A stretch of 64,000 nt of DNA. It comes from Mucilaginibacter xinganensis. GTDB lineage: Bacteria; Bacteroidota; Bacteroidia; Sphingobacteriales; Sphingobacteriaceae. The DNA lies in NCBI RefSeq assembly GCF_002257585.1, contig NZ_CP022743.1, forward strand, positions 5,208,001 to 5,272,000, read 5' to 3'. The notes below the pieces were generated by a model. It was not told the DNA's origin. It worked only from the letters and a program-made list of their open reading frames with translations, and ran no database searches. This document shows, in pieces, positions 17,658 to 25,184 of this stretch. A program made the translations under genes and the position numbers. Each line of letters opens with the position of its first letter. Position 1 is the first letter of the stretch.

Positions 17658-18593
17658 ATGAAACGTACTCAAATCAAACACCCAGCCATTTCGTCCAAAC
17701 CCGTTTTACTGTTGTTATTTATGCTTTGCACCGGCTTTCGTTTATCCGCGCAGGACGTTGACCTTTTTAAGTTGCAGGATGAGCAAAATAAGAAGGAGAA
17801 AAAAGAGAAAACCGATATCACCACTTCCACTTTCAAAACCACCCGGCTAATTAACGGGCAGTCTATTGAAAACACCGGTGCCGGAATATTAGACCTTAAA
17901 ATATCCCACCGGTTCGGCATGATTAATACCGGCGCGTACAACTTCTTCGGCCTTGACCAGGCCTCCATGCGCCTTGGCCTGGATTACGGGATCACCAACC
18001 GGCTGGAAGTTGGCATTGGCCGAAGCACCTATAATAAGGAGTTTGATGGCTTTGTAAAATACCGGCTGTTAAGACAATCAACCGGCAAAGTAAATATGCC
18101 GGTATCGGTAAGCTTGGCGGCATCGGCCGTTTTGCGGTCGCTAAAGGATCCGCCTGCTACTTATCCCATTAACTCCTCCGATCATTTCAGCTTTACCGAC
18201 CAGGTGCTTATTGCCCGCAAATTCGGCGACTATTTTTCATTGCAGCTGGCCCCTACCATGGTTCATTATAACCTTGTGGCCTCCAAAGCCATCCCAAATG
18301 ATCTTTATTCTGTCGGTACCGGCTTTCGCCTGCGGCTGTCAAAACGGGTGAATTTAACCGGGGAGTACTACTACCAGGTAACGCAGTTCGAGGGAACCAC
18401 AAACGCGCTGTCGCTGGGATTTGATATTGAAACAGGCGGGCACGTTTTCCAGCTTCATTTCACCAATTCAACCGGCATAAACGAGAGCAGCTTTATTACC
18501 CAAACAACCGGCAAATGGGGCGATGGGGGCATCCATTTCGGCTTCAATATCTCGCGGGTTTTCACGGTGGTTAAGCCAAAAAAAATCAATTAA
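17658..18593 (+). CDS. DUF5777-like outer-membrane beta-barrel protein
   Basis: This 311-residue exported protein has a signal peptide near residues 15-33 (LLLLFMLCTGFRLSAQ). A charged Lys/Glu-rich stretch (QNKKEKKEKTD) follows. Alternating beta strands follow (ILDLKISHRFG, RLGLDYGITNRLEVGIG, HFGFNISRVFTV), matching DUF5777-type barrels often found beside YceI and cytochrome genes in Bacteroidota. It starts 1 bp after the YceI stop, so translation is probably coupled. Molecular function is unknown. Confidence 0.8.
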   Translation: MKRTQIKHPAISSKPVLLLLFMLCTGFRLSAQDVDLFKLQDEQNKKEKKEKTDITTSTFKTTRLINGQSIENTGAGILDLKISHRFGMINTGAYNFFGLDQASMRLGLDYGITNRLEVGIGRSTYNKEFDGFVKYRLLRQSTGKVNMPVSVSLAASAVLRSLKDPPATYPINSSDHFSFTDQVLIARKFGDYFSLQLAPTMVHYNLVASKAIPNDLYSVGTGFRLRLSKRVNLTGEYYYQVTQFEGTTNALSLGFDIETGGHVFQLHFTNSTGINESSFITQTTGKWGDGGIHFGFNISRVFTVVKPKKIN

Positions 18594-18610
18594 CATTAAT
18601 CATAACCAAA

Positions 18611-19042
18611 ATGAAAAAAAGGATAATATTCGGTGTATTAGTTATTATAGCTGTAAATGTAGCCGGCGGCTTATATTACGTTTTCCAGTATTCAAAAATA
18701 CACCACAGGGATGCCGCTACCGAGCAAGCCATTGTGATCCCTGCTACACAGCTGGTAAATGATTTCCAGGCCAACGAGAAACGCGCCAATTTAAAGTACT
18801 TAAATAAGGTTGTTCAAATAAGCGGCACGGTTTTAAAACAGGGTAAAGACCAGGCCAAAAACACCACCCTTACCATTAAAAGCGGCGATCCCTTTGCCAA
18901 CATCTTCTGTACCCTAAAATCAAAAAATAAATTAACCGGGAAAGATTCTGTTATTGTAGTTAAAGGCATCTGTTCAGGTTTTTTAAGCGATGTGATTTTG
19001 AACGATGCCGTAGTGATGAACAAAGGTGTTAGGCATCTTTGA
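18611..19042 (+). CDS. Membrane-anchored OB-fold (tRNA_anti-like) protein
   Basis: This 143-residue protein has one N-terminal membrane segment (IIFGVLVIIAVNVAGGLYYV). A periplasmic OB-fold region follows (VVQISGTVLKQGKD, TLTIKSGDPFANIFCTL, VVVKGICSGFLSDVILNDAVV), resembling the tRNA_anti-like family. Despite the family name, the membrane anchor argues against tRNA binding. It ends the cassette, 17 bp after DUF5777. Its last codons lie in sequence that recurs at about 20550, so it marks the left boundary of the downstream tandem duplication. Confidence 0.75.
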   Translation: MKKRIIFGVLVIIAVNVAGGLYYVFQYSKIHHRDAATEQAIVIPATQLVNDFQANEKRANLKYLNKVVQISGTVLKQGKDQAKNTTLTIKSGDPFANIFCTLKSKNKLTGKDSVIVVKGICSGFLSDVILNDAVVMNKGVRHL

Positions 19043-19117
19043 GCAGCTTGTATTTAATACTGAGCTTAAAGCCGCCTGATTAGTGGCCAGATCAATACCC
19101 ATTCTCCACTACACATT

Positions 19118-19161
19118 ATTGCTTCGGAAACTGTCTGCAGCCAGCCCGTTTCCGAAGCAAT
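19118..19161 (+). terminator. Hairpin after the cytochrome-YceI cassette
   Basis: ATTGCTTCGGAAAC (19118-19131) pairs perfectly with GTTTCCGAAGCAAT (19148-19161) over 14 bp, with a 16-base loop. Only a short T run follows, so termination may be weak. It is inserted in duplication unit 1; unit 2 has no counterpart. Confidence 0.6.
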
Positions 19162-19340
19162 TTAAAAACCACTCAAACAACTGATAATAAGGTATTTCCA
19201 GTTTAAAAATGGGAGCCATGGTATGCATTTAATTAACTTATTTAAATACTTGTATATATGACATCTATTTAATTAAATTGCAATACCAATTATAAATACA
19301 ATTTAATACTGCTGAGTATTAAATATATCCAAACCTTATC

Positions 19341-19511
19341 ATGAAAAGAAATCTTTCACTGGCATCAATACCTTTTGTACGTCGTCTGTACGGGCCTGGC
19401 AATTACATTGATAAAAATCGACGGGATACGCTGATCATATCATTTTGCGTATCGGCTGCAATATGCCGCACCGCGGGCTTATCGTTAAAGTTGCGTACCC
19501 CTCTAATTTAA
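19341..19511 (+). CDS. Short ORF upstream of peptide 1, uncertain
   Basis: This is a 56-codon frame starting MKRNLSLASIPFVRRLYG and ending TPLI. Its start context (ACCTTATCATGAAAA) and AT-rich upstream block are conserved with the ORF at 20821. The two proteins share almost nothing after residue 2. No recognised domain. It may be a decayed gene whose promoter still serves the peptide gene downstream. Confidence 0.25.
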   Translation: MKRNLSLASIPFVRRLYGPGNYIDKNRRDTLIISFCVSAAICRTAGLSLKLRTPLI

Positions 19512-19668
19512 ACAATCAGGCACGCTGAAACATGGAGGCCATTATTTAAATACCTAAAAGAACAGGGCACCAATAGGATAGCAATGAAACACCTTAGTCT
19601 CTTTATTAAAGGGTGCTGTCTGCCCTAAAACCAGCAAACCGGAAGCATAAAAACATTTAAAAAAAACA

Positions 19669-19772
19669 CAGCAAAGAAATTGTCTCGAGAACAATAAGTT
19701 GCCTGTCTTCGGTAAAACAGGATAGGGAAAAGCCGCAACCCGATAATAGAGGCATAATTTAAATATACTATT
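19669..19772 (+). promoter_or_regulatory. Conserved leader of peptide gene 1
   Basis: The 104 bases before the peptide ATG are nearly identical to 21002-21105 (a handful of differences). They contain the near-palindrome TTGTCTCGAGAACAA and a small CCTGT...ACAGG hairpin around 19712-19730. Such conservation beside freely diverged flanks suggests a functional 5' untranslated region or promoter. Confidence 0.55.
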
Positions 19773-20030
19773 ATGAAAAAGTTAAAACTCGAAGCGTTTG
19801 AAATTAGCGCCGGAGCGAGGCTTACAAGAGAACAGCTCAGAAATGTAGTTGGCGGAAGCGAAGGCGGCCATTGCCAAACAGTAGCGGATTGCGGTACTGG
19901 TTATACCTATCAATGCATCAATTATGTATGCGTCGTATCTGGTGGTACCGGCAGCAATAGTTGCCCGGCAGTAGCATGTCCATCAGGCTGGCATTGCCTT
20001 GTTGATGTCCATGTTTGCGTTGTGGGTTAA
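19773..20030 (+). CDS. GG-leader cysteine-rich precursor peptide 1
   Basis: This is an 85-residue precursor. Residues 1-28 form a leader ending in Gly-Gly (LTREQLRNVVGG), the type cleaved by C39 peptidase transporters and used by Bacteroidota natural-product precursors. The 57-residue core has eight cysteines with spacing C-x5-C-x7-C-x4-C-x10-C-x4-C-x5-C-x6-C. This looks like two four-cysteine, probably disulfide-bonded modules. The leader is 26/28 identical to the peptide at 21106 while the core has diverged. No modifying enzyme except the GT25-like glycosyltransferase, and no exporter, lies nearby. Confidence 0.75.
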   Translation: MKKLKLEAFEISAGARLTREQLRNVVGGSEGGHCQTVADCGTGYTYQCINYVCVVSGGTGSNSCPAVACPSGWHCLVDVHVCVVG

Positions 20031-20270
20031 ACCCTTCATGCACGTGTGCATCCTTTACGTAACCAATATTATTTGCGAATAAATGCGCATTTTACGATGG
20101 GACTTACACACTAAAATGATGGTTATACCACTAATGTCATTAACTTGAGTTACGGTAGAAACAGGCAAAACGTTATATCGACCAATTGTTATTGTCTTTT
20201 TAGTTTTGCTTATTCTTCCAAGCTAAAGTTAATGGCATTTTTTTTTCAATTTAATATGCCCCTTTAATAG

Positions 20271-20549
20271 CCACCCCCACATTTATTATTAACCTGAAGA
20301 GCAGGCCTGACCGCAAAGAACATATACTTAATGAATTTGCAATACAGGTTATGGAACCTGTTGCAAATCAATATCCTGTTGTTAGTTTATGCAACTTGAT
20401 TAAGCATCTCGTGTTAAATGCAATTGATAATAAAGATGATTATATACTTAGTGAGCAGAGATTCAGGACACGGGATAATTTCCGAACGAATCCCTGGCAC
20501 ACGGCGCAGGGTCCCTTTTCAGGAAGATCTGCGGAGACAGAAAAAGGAG
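20271..20549 (+). pseudogene. Decayed glycosyltransferase, N-terminal fragment
   Basis: This fragment aligns in frame with residues 9 to about 80 of the intact glycosyltransferase at 21620 (TFIINLKSRPDRKEHILNEF, then LNAIDNKDDYIL). The start region is lost behind stop codons (TAA TAG at 20264-20270). An 18-bp in-frame deletion lies exactly between GAATTTGCA direct repeats, seen intact at 21698 and 21716. The EDDH motif is destroyed, and the gene is cut by the duplication junction near 20550. An open frame reads on into the junction sequence but is not a real protein. Confidence 0.85.
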
Positions 20550-20820
20550 AATCTTTGAGTAGGAGGTTATTTGATACTAACCTTGAAGCCGCCAGATTAG
20601 TTGCCAGATCAATACCCATTCTCAACTACAGCTTCATAACCAATCCCTGAACCATGCAAACAATCGACCACCAGGCTTTGATAATCACCAAACGCAGGGC
20701 TATGGTTTACATTTAACTAACTTATTTAAATACTTGTATTTATGACATATATTTAATTAAATTGCAATACCAATTATATTAAAACTTAATATAAGTACTA
20801 ATTGTACAAAAAACCTTATC

Positions 20821-20976
20821 ATGAAAAATACGCCTTCGCAGGTTTTAACCCATTTTATAAACGAAATTGACCTGCCTATTACCCGCAATTGTACCGATGG
20901 TAAATTAGATAGACATCCTGATCATTTAAAGGCGCGACACCTTATTAACGGGCGCAACCTCCCCCAAAAACCATAA
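20821..20976 (+). CDS. Short ORF upstream of peptide 2, possible gene remnant
   Basis: This is a 51-codon frame starting MKNTPSQVLTHFINEI and containing a LPITRNCTDGKLDRHPDH segment. That stretch recalls the N-terminus of Bacteroidota vitamin-K-epoxide-reductase/C39-like proteins that accompany GG-leader peptides, but this is from memory and weak. If right, it would be a truncated remnant of an export or disulfide gene. Start context shared with the ORF at 19341. Confidence 0.25.
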   Translation: MKNTPSQVLTHFINEIDLPITRNCTDGKLDRHPDHLKARHLINGRNLPQKP

Positions 20977-21001
20977 ACCGGAACATATAAAACATTTATA
21001 T

Positions 21002-21105
21002 ACAGCAAAGAAATTGTCTCGAGAACAATAAGTTGCCTGTCTTCGGTAAAACAGGATAGGGAAAAGCCGAACCCGATAATAGAGGCGCAATTTAAATATA
21101 TTATT
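21002..21105 (+). promoter_or_regulatory. Conserved leader of peptide gene 2
   Basis: Counterpart of 19669-19772, including the TTGTCTCGAGAACAA near-palindrome and the CCTGT...ACAGG hairpin. Differences are single-base changes or indels near AGCCG(C)AACCCG and the AT-rich bases before the ATG. Confidence 0.55.
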
Positions 21106-21336
21106 ATGAAAAAGTTAAAACTCGAAGCGCTTGAAATTAGCGCCGGAGGAAGGCTTACAAGAGAACAACTCAGGAACGTGGTTGGAGGAAGCGTAGGCAC
21201 TCATTGCCAGGGGGATATTGATTGCAATCAGTACGATGTCGTTTGCGTCAATAATGTTTGTACTTACACAGCTGGTGGTTGCGCTACCATATGCCCATGG
21301 CCCACCTATTGTCTCAGAGGTCAATGCTTATCCTAA
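21106..21336 (+). CDS. GG-leader cysteine-rich precursor peptide 2
   Basis: This is a 76-residue precursor with the same 28-residue leader (differences only at residues 9 and 15) ending VVGG. The 48-residue core again has eight cysteines: C-x5-C-x6-C-x4-C-x6-C-x3-C-x5-C-x4-C. Both halves fit a C...DC...C....C module like small disulfide-rich domains. Cys order is conserved with peptide 1 but most other residues differ, as expected for a diversifying secreted peptide. It lies 283 bp upstream of the intact glycosyltransferase on the same strand. Glycosylation of the peptide is a hypothesis only. Confidence 0.75.
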   Translation: MKKLKLEALEISAGGRLTREQLRNVVGGSVGTHCQGDIDCNQYDVVCVNNVCTYTAGGCATICPWPTYCLRGQCLS

Positions 21337-21619
21337 GGTTGATGAAATTGTGGTGGATAAATTTCTTATTAAAACAGTAAACACCATAAGCAACCAACCT
21401 TATTTGTGAGCCATCAAGCCCTTTTATGCCCGCATTTACTTGCTAAAACGATGGCTGACAATGTCATTAACTTGAGCGGCAGGCGAAATGGACAAAGCTC
21501 CGTGTTGATTAGGAGCTATTGCCTTTTTAATTTTGATTATTTCGCTTAAAGCTAAAGTTAATGGCATTTATCTTGGTTCTATTATTATAGTTTTATAACC
21601 CTGCTTGTAAGTTCATACT

Positions 21620-22969
21620 ATGACCACTCCAATACCTATTCCTACTTTTATAATTAACCTAACAAGCAGACCCGACCGCAAAAAACATATACTCAATGAA
21701 TTTGCAGGAAGAGACGAATTTGCAATACAGGTTATTGAACCTGTTGTACATCAATATCCTGTTATTAGTTTATGGAACACGATTAAGCATGTCGTGTTAA
21801 ATGCAATTGATAATAAAGACGATTATATACTTGTATGTGAAGATGATCACGCTTTTGGGACACAATATTCTGCTGAAGCATTGAGGGATGCTATCGCCGA
21901 AGCTAATGAACTGCAGGCGGATGTACTCTCCGGGGGGATAAGTTCGTTAAAAGGCGGTTTGCAGATGTCGGAAAAATTGTTCTGGATGGAGGAATTTTCC
22001 GGCACCCAGTTTATAATTATATTTAGGAGATTCTTTCAAAAGATTGCGGATGCTGATTTTAACGAGAGTGACACTGCGGATTATAAAATTGCATCGCTGA
22101 CAGACAATAAATATTTTTCTTTCCCCTTCTTTTCAACACAGAAAAGTTTTGGTTATTCAGACGTAACACCCCGGAATAATACCCAGGTGCAGGTTGAAAA
22201 CCTCTTCAGGGATACAGAAATAAATGTTCATATATTAAAAGACGTAGCTGCATTTTATAAACTCCGAAATGAGGAACTGCTGCATATGGCTCCTGTCGAA
22301 CTGCCTGAAAACATCAGCATTCCTACCTATGTAATTAACCTGCCGGAACGAACTGAGCGAAAAACGCACATTATAGAGCAGTTTAAAGGCAGACCTGAGT
22401 TTGATGTAACAATTGTGGAAGCCTGTAAGCATGAAATAGGTGCTGTGGGCCTATGGCAGAGTTTTAGAAAAGTAGTGCAAATGGCAATTGATAGTGACGA
22501 CGATGTAATTATTATTTGTGAAGATGACCATTGCTTTACCGCTGATTATTCAAGAGATTATTTGTTAAAAAATATTTTAGAAGCGCACCGGCAGGATGCA
22601 GAATATATGTCGGGCGGTACAAGTTATTTCAACTTTGCTATCCCTGTGAGCTCAAACCGATTCTGGGTGGATACCTGCCTGGCCACGCAATTTGTGGTTC
22701 TTTATAAAAAAACATTCGAGAGTGTACTTAGGGAACCATTTGACGATAATGTTGTAGCCGATATTTTATTATCCCGGATAATCTCCAATAAAATGATCTT
22801 GTCGCCATCTGTTTCCTTCCAGCAAAATTTTGGCTATTCAGATGTAAGCGCCATCCATAATAAAAACGCTAACCTGGTTGATGAAATGTTTTCCAAATGC
22901 AATACCCGGCTTGCCAAACTAAAAAAGACTATGAAAAAGCGCCGGTTAGGTGACAAAAATAACGGATGA
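21620..22969 (+). CDS. GT25-like glycosyltransferase with two tandem domains
   Basis: This 449-residue protein is made of two homologous halves (about 1-215 and 225-435). Each starts with a strand and basic motif (FIINLTSRPDRKKHI; YVINLPERTERKTHI). Each contains an acidic EDDH motif (74-77 and 301-304) that probably binds the metal-nucleotide sugar like a DxD, and a late FGYSDV motif. This resembles LPS-type GT25 (LOS/collagen galactosyltransferase-like) proteins, which are usually one domain. No signal peptide or membrane segment. It belongs to the peptide duplication unit, so peptide modification is plausible, but a cell-surface glycan acceptor is equally possible. Confidence 0.75.
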   Translation: MTTPIPIPTFIINLTSRPDRKKHILNEFAGRDEFAIQVIEPVVHQYPVISLWNTIKHVVLNAIDNKDDYILVCEDDHAFGTQYSAEALRDAIAEANELQADVLSGGISSLKGGLQMSEKLFWMEEFSGTQFIIIFRRFFQKIADADFNESDTADYKIASLTDNKYFSFPFFSTQKSFGYSDVTPRNNTQVQVENLFRDTEINVHILKDVAAFYKLRNEELLHMAPVELPENISIPTYVINLPERTERKTHIIEQFKGRPEFDVTIVEACKHEIGAVGLWQSFRKVVQMAIDSDDDVIIICEDDHCFTADYSRDYLLKNILEAHRQDAEYMSGGTSYFNFAIPVSSNRFWVDTCLATQFVVLYKKTFESVLREPFDDNVVADILLSRIISNKMILSPSVSFQQNFGYSDVSAIHNKNANLVDEMFSKCNTRLAKLKKTMKKRRLGDKNNG

Positions 22970-23298
22970 ATGAAAATAGCTAACAATATGATAAACGTGA
23001 ATAGACTTTTCCTGTTATTTATTTTTTTTCTTTCATATTTCCTGTCTTTCTGCCCAAAGCAACAATCGTTCAATTGATTGCCTTACCTCAAAAATTATTT
23101 CATACGAAAAAAGAATGCACCATCCTCATTATTTACCTGTTTCGATAAAACGGTGTACGTGAACAATGAAAGTAGTCCTATCTGATAAATTACAGGAAGA
23201 GGCGTACGAGCCGAGGATACTTTCTGCTCTCCACGCTATGCAGGCAAGCAGCCAATATGTCTTGTTGTACAAGTAAACAGCTGCCAAACCCCAACGGC
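22970..23298. other. Gene-free gap, 329 bp
   Basis: AT-rich sequence between the glycosyltransferase and the convergent hypothetical gene. A 29-codon frame from 22988 (MINVNRLFLLF...) resembles a signal peptide and ends at once, so it could be a remnant of an exported protein. I see no terminator or RNA gene. Confidence 0.4.
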
Positions 23299-23856
23299 TC
23301 AATTCCCCTCGGCCAGTGTTTTTTGCTGCAACAGGCGCTGCTTACTTTTTGCTTTAATTTGCTCGTCCAGCGCTTTGCAGGTATAAACGGCAATGCCGAA
23401 ATTTATGTCCAGCTGGTATTTCAGCGACAGGTGAACCGAACTGCTATCCCATTCAAACACATCGGCGTATGCATCGGGCCGGCTGGTAAACTGCCCATAA
23501 CGGGCTAAAAAATCATTCAATACTTCAAAACCGTCACTCCGGTTAAAAATCACGTAAATATTAACAATGTTATATTTGTATGCCCTTACAGCTATAAATT
23601 TGATCTTTGCATCTTTGCTGATCTGCTGCACGTCATCCTCATTGTACTGGTAAAATATGCAGCTGTCGGCATCAAACCCCGGCGACTGCTCCAGGTAAGA
23701 AAGTTTATGATGCGACACCTGTTTAATTTCCTGCCCCAAAATAAGTTGGTTAAACCCATTAGCGCGCGTCAAACCGTCAATAGTTCCCACCCGGCAAGGC
23801 TGGGAACTGCCAAACATGGGGCCAATGGCCATCAATAAAACAATTATTTGCTTCAT
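23299..23856 (-). CDS. Exported hypothetical protein
   Basis: This 185-residue protein starts with a short signal-like segment (MKQIIVLLMAIGPMFGSS). I do not recognise a domain. The mature part looks alpha/beta (IKFIAVRAYKYNIVNIYVIF, VHLSLKYQLDINFGIAVY) and ends in a Lys/Gln-rich helix. It has three cysteines outside the signal peptide. It stands alone between two convergent or divergent genes, so context gives no role. Confidence 0.6.
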   Translation of the reverse strand: MKQIIVLLMAIGPMFGSSQPCRVGTIDGLTRANGFNQLILGQEIKQVSHHKLSYLEQSPGFDADSCIFYQYNEDDVQQISKDAKIKFIAVRAYKYNIVNIYVIFNRSDGFEVLNDFLARYGQFTSRPDAYADVFEWDSSSVHLSLKYQLDINFGIAVYTCKALDEQIKAKSKQRLLQQKTLAEGN

Positions 23857-24176
23857 CGGCTGTCGTCATCCGTTATCAATCCGGCCCGTTTCTTAGCTGC
23901 AAAACCGGTGTTTACCAACAAAGTGAGTGAAATTTTGAAGGCTTTTTATGCGGTTAGATACAATTGTATCAGCATTTGTGAATAAGTGTAAACACGTGTA
24001 AATGGCATCTTTACAATTATTGATAGCATTGCGGGCATAACGCCAACACTGACGATTCTTCTTATCAGTTTTTGGCGTTCCCCCTTATTTAGTCGTGATC
24101 AGGCTGGCGAAATGAGAATACGTTTTCAGATTTTTATAATGAGAGAAACGTGGCCGTTTTTTAAATTAAGATTATT
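23857..24176. promoter_or_regulatory. Divergent intergenic region with a palindrome and a hairpin
   Basis: The 320-bp gap separates two divergent genes. It holds a perfect 14-bp palindrome GATACAATTGTATC (23957-23970), a possible operator. It also holds an imperfect hairpin: AACGCCAACACTGA (24039-24052) pairs with TCAGTTTTTGGCGTT (24065-24079). No gene is supported here. Confidence 0.4.
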
Positions 24177-24743
24177 ATGCGAAAATTAAAATTACAGATG
24201 CAAATTAGCCTGGACGGTTTTGTAGCCCGGCCTGATGGTCAGCTGGATTGGATGTGGCTCCCCGGCGAAAGGGATCCGGCCGGTTTCAATACGGTACTTG
24301 AGCTGGCCGGCAGCAGCGATACTATTTTATTGGGGCGCAAAATGACCCGGGAATTTATTGATCATTGGGAAAATGTCGTGGATAGCCAGCCTAACAGCCC
24401 GGAACAACCTTTGGCGCAACTGATGGTAAATATGCGCAAAATTGTTTTCAGCCGCACCCAAACCGCCATCAGCGGCCGCAACCTGGAAGTGGAGAACGGC
24501 GACCTGGCTGCCGCAGTACAGGCGCTAAAAGCCGGCCCAGGAAAAGATCTTCTTGTTTATGGCGGTGCCGGTTTTGTTAGTTCGCTCATCAGCCATAACC
24601 TTATTGATGAATATTATATCATCAGGAACCCGATAGCCATAGGCAGCGGGCTTTCCATTTTTAAAACGGATAAACTGCTGAAATTAGAAAGTTCAACGCC
24701 ATACAAAGACGGGAAAATACTCAATAAATACCTGCCGGTGTAG
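24177..24743 (+). CDS. Dihydrofolate reductase family protein (RibD C-terminal-like)
   Basis: This 188-residue single-domain protein belongs to the RibD-C/DHFR-like group: QMQISLDGFVARPDG at the N-terminus, DTILLGRKMTREFIDHW, and KDLLVYGGAGFVSSLI. Members are NADPH-dependent reductases, often of unknown substrate, and are not the folate enzyme proper. A single gene with its own upstream region and a terminator hairpin shared with the convergent atp genes. Confidence 0.85.
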   Translation: MRKLKLQMQISLDGFVARPDGQLDWMWLPGERDPAGFNTVLELAGSSDTILLGRKMTREFIDHWENVVDSQPNSPEQPLAQLMVNMRKIVFSRTQTAISGRNLEVENGDLAAAVQALKAGPGKDLLVYGGAGFVSSLISHNLIDEYYIIRNPIAIGSGLSIFKTDKLLKLESSTPYKDGKILNKYLPV

Positions 24744-24763
24744 GTATTGGCAGAGCACAAAAA

Positions 24764-24787
24764 ATCCCCGGTCATACGGCCGGGGAT
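24764..24787 (-). terminator. Intrinsic terminator of atpDC
   Basis: ATCCCCGG (24764-24771) pairs with CCGGGGAT (24780-24787) across an 8-base loop. On the minus strand the stem is followed by TTTTT, so it ends atpC transcription 28 bp after the stop. It may also work for the plus-strand gene. Confidence 0.8.
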
Positions 24788-24814
24788 CTCTTAAGTTTTA
24801 ACAGACGGGGTAAA

Positions 24815-25084
24815 TTATTTATGCAAAATACCTTCGGCTAAAATAACAACCTTGTTGTGTGATGCTTCAACAACGCCGCCCTTTATAAATATTGTTTCTT
24901 CTTTACCAGCATTGCCACCGCGGATAATTACCTTACCATCCTCTAAGGTAGAGATGATGGGCGCGTGGTGGTTAAGGATCTCAAAAAATCCCAATGTACC
25001 GGGCAATGTTACCGAGGTAGCCTCGCCTTCGTAAATTGTTTTATCGGGAGTAAGAATTTCTAATGTCATGCTTTTGATGTGCAA
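24815..25084 (-). CDS. atpC: ATP synthase F1 epsilon subunit, short form
   Basis: This 89-residue epsilon subunit consists of the N-terminal beta-sandwich only (MTLEILTPDKTIYEGEATSV, LGFFEILNHHAPIIS). The C-terminal inhibitory helices of longer (about 135-residue) homologues are absent, as is usual in Bacteroidota. The first residues MHIKS may be untranslated if the start is the ATG of MTLEIL at 25069. It lies 100 bp downstream of atpD, a gap filled by a stuttering repeat. Confidence 0.93.
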   Translation of the reverse strand: MHIKSMTLEILTPDKTIYEGEATSVTLPGTLGFFEILNHHAPIISTLEDGKVIIRGGNAGKEETIFIKGGVVEASHNKVVILAEGILHK

Positions 25085-25184
25085 ATATGCGTATATGCAA
25101 ATTTGCGGATTATGTTAATATGTAAACTTGCAAACGTGCAGACGGCTTTTAATCAGCATATCTGCACATCCCCGCATCCGCACA
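25078..25184. repeat. Stuttering TGCAAAT/TGCACAT repeat between atpD and atpC
   Basis: The spacer consists of short related words (TGCAAATATGCG, ATATGCAAATTTGCGGAT, ACTTGCAAACGTGCAGA, TCTGCACATCC, CGCATCCGCACATTAAT). The right part is an imperfect reverse complement of the left. This can fold back on itself in the atpD-atpC transcript and might adjust the ratio of the two products. Confidence 0.5.

Larger units (their letters stand above)
19034..20549 (+). repeat. Tandem duplication, unit 1 (peptide + decayed glycosyltransferase)
   Basis: Segments of 19034-20549 recur in the same order in 20550 onward. They are the end of the OB-fold gene (19034-19113 / 20550-20629), an AT-rich upstream block (19218-19293 / 20702-20777), ACCTTATCATGAAAA (about 19333 / 20812), leader and peptide start (19669 / 21002), and the 3' block with AATGTCATTAACTTGAG (20133 / 21459). 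The glycosyltransferase start (20271 / about 21638) follows. Offsets fall from about 1516 to 1333 bp, showing indels since duplication. Confidence 0.8.
20550..21980 (+). repeat. Tandem duplication, unit 2 (peptide + intact glycosyltransferase)
   Basis: This is the second copy of the unit described at 19034. It begins with a copy of the OB-fold gene's 3' end placed directly after the truncated glycosyltransferase. It then carries the AT-rich block (20702-20777), a short ORF, the leader, peptide 2 and the intact glycosyltransferase. The right limit is approximate, because unit 1 has no sequence beyond residue 80 of the enzyme. Confidence 0.75.

Noticed and set aside
19118..19161. The TTCCGAAGCAAT hairpin as an insertion-sequence end
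   Set aside because: There is no transposase, no flanking direct repeat and no second copy; its position after a stop codon fits a terminator better.
20351..20650. 99-codon plus-strand frame starting MEPVANQYPV
   Set aside because: It is a fragment of the decayed glycosyltransferase reading through the duplication junction, so it was listed as a pseudogene instead.
21218..21409. Alternative frame overlapping peptide 2
   Set aside because: It is out of frame with the conserved GG leader and has no counterpart in the first duplication unit.
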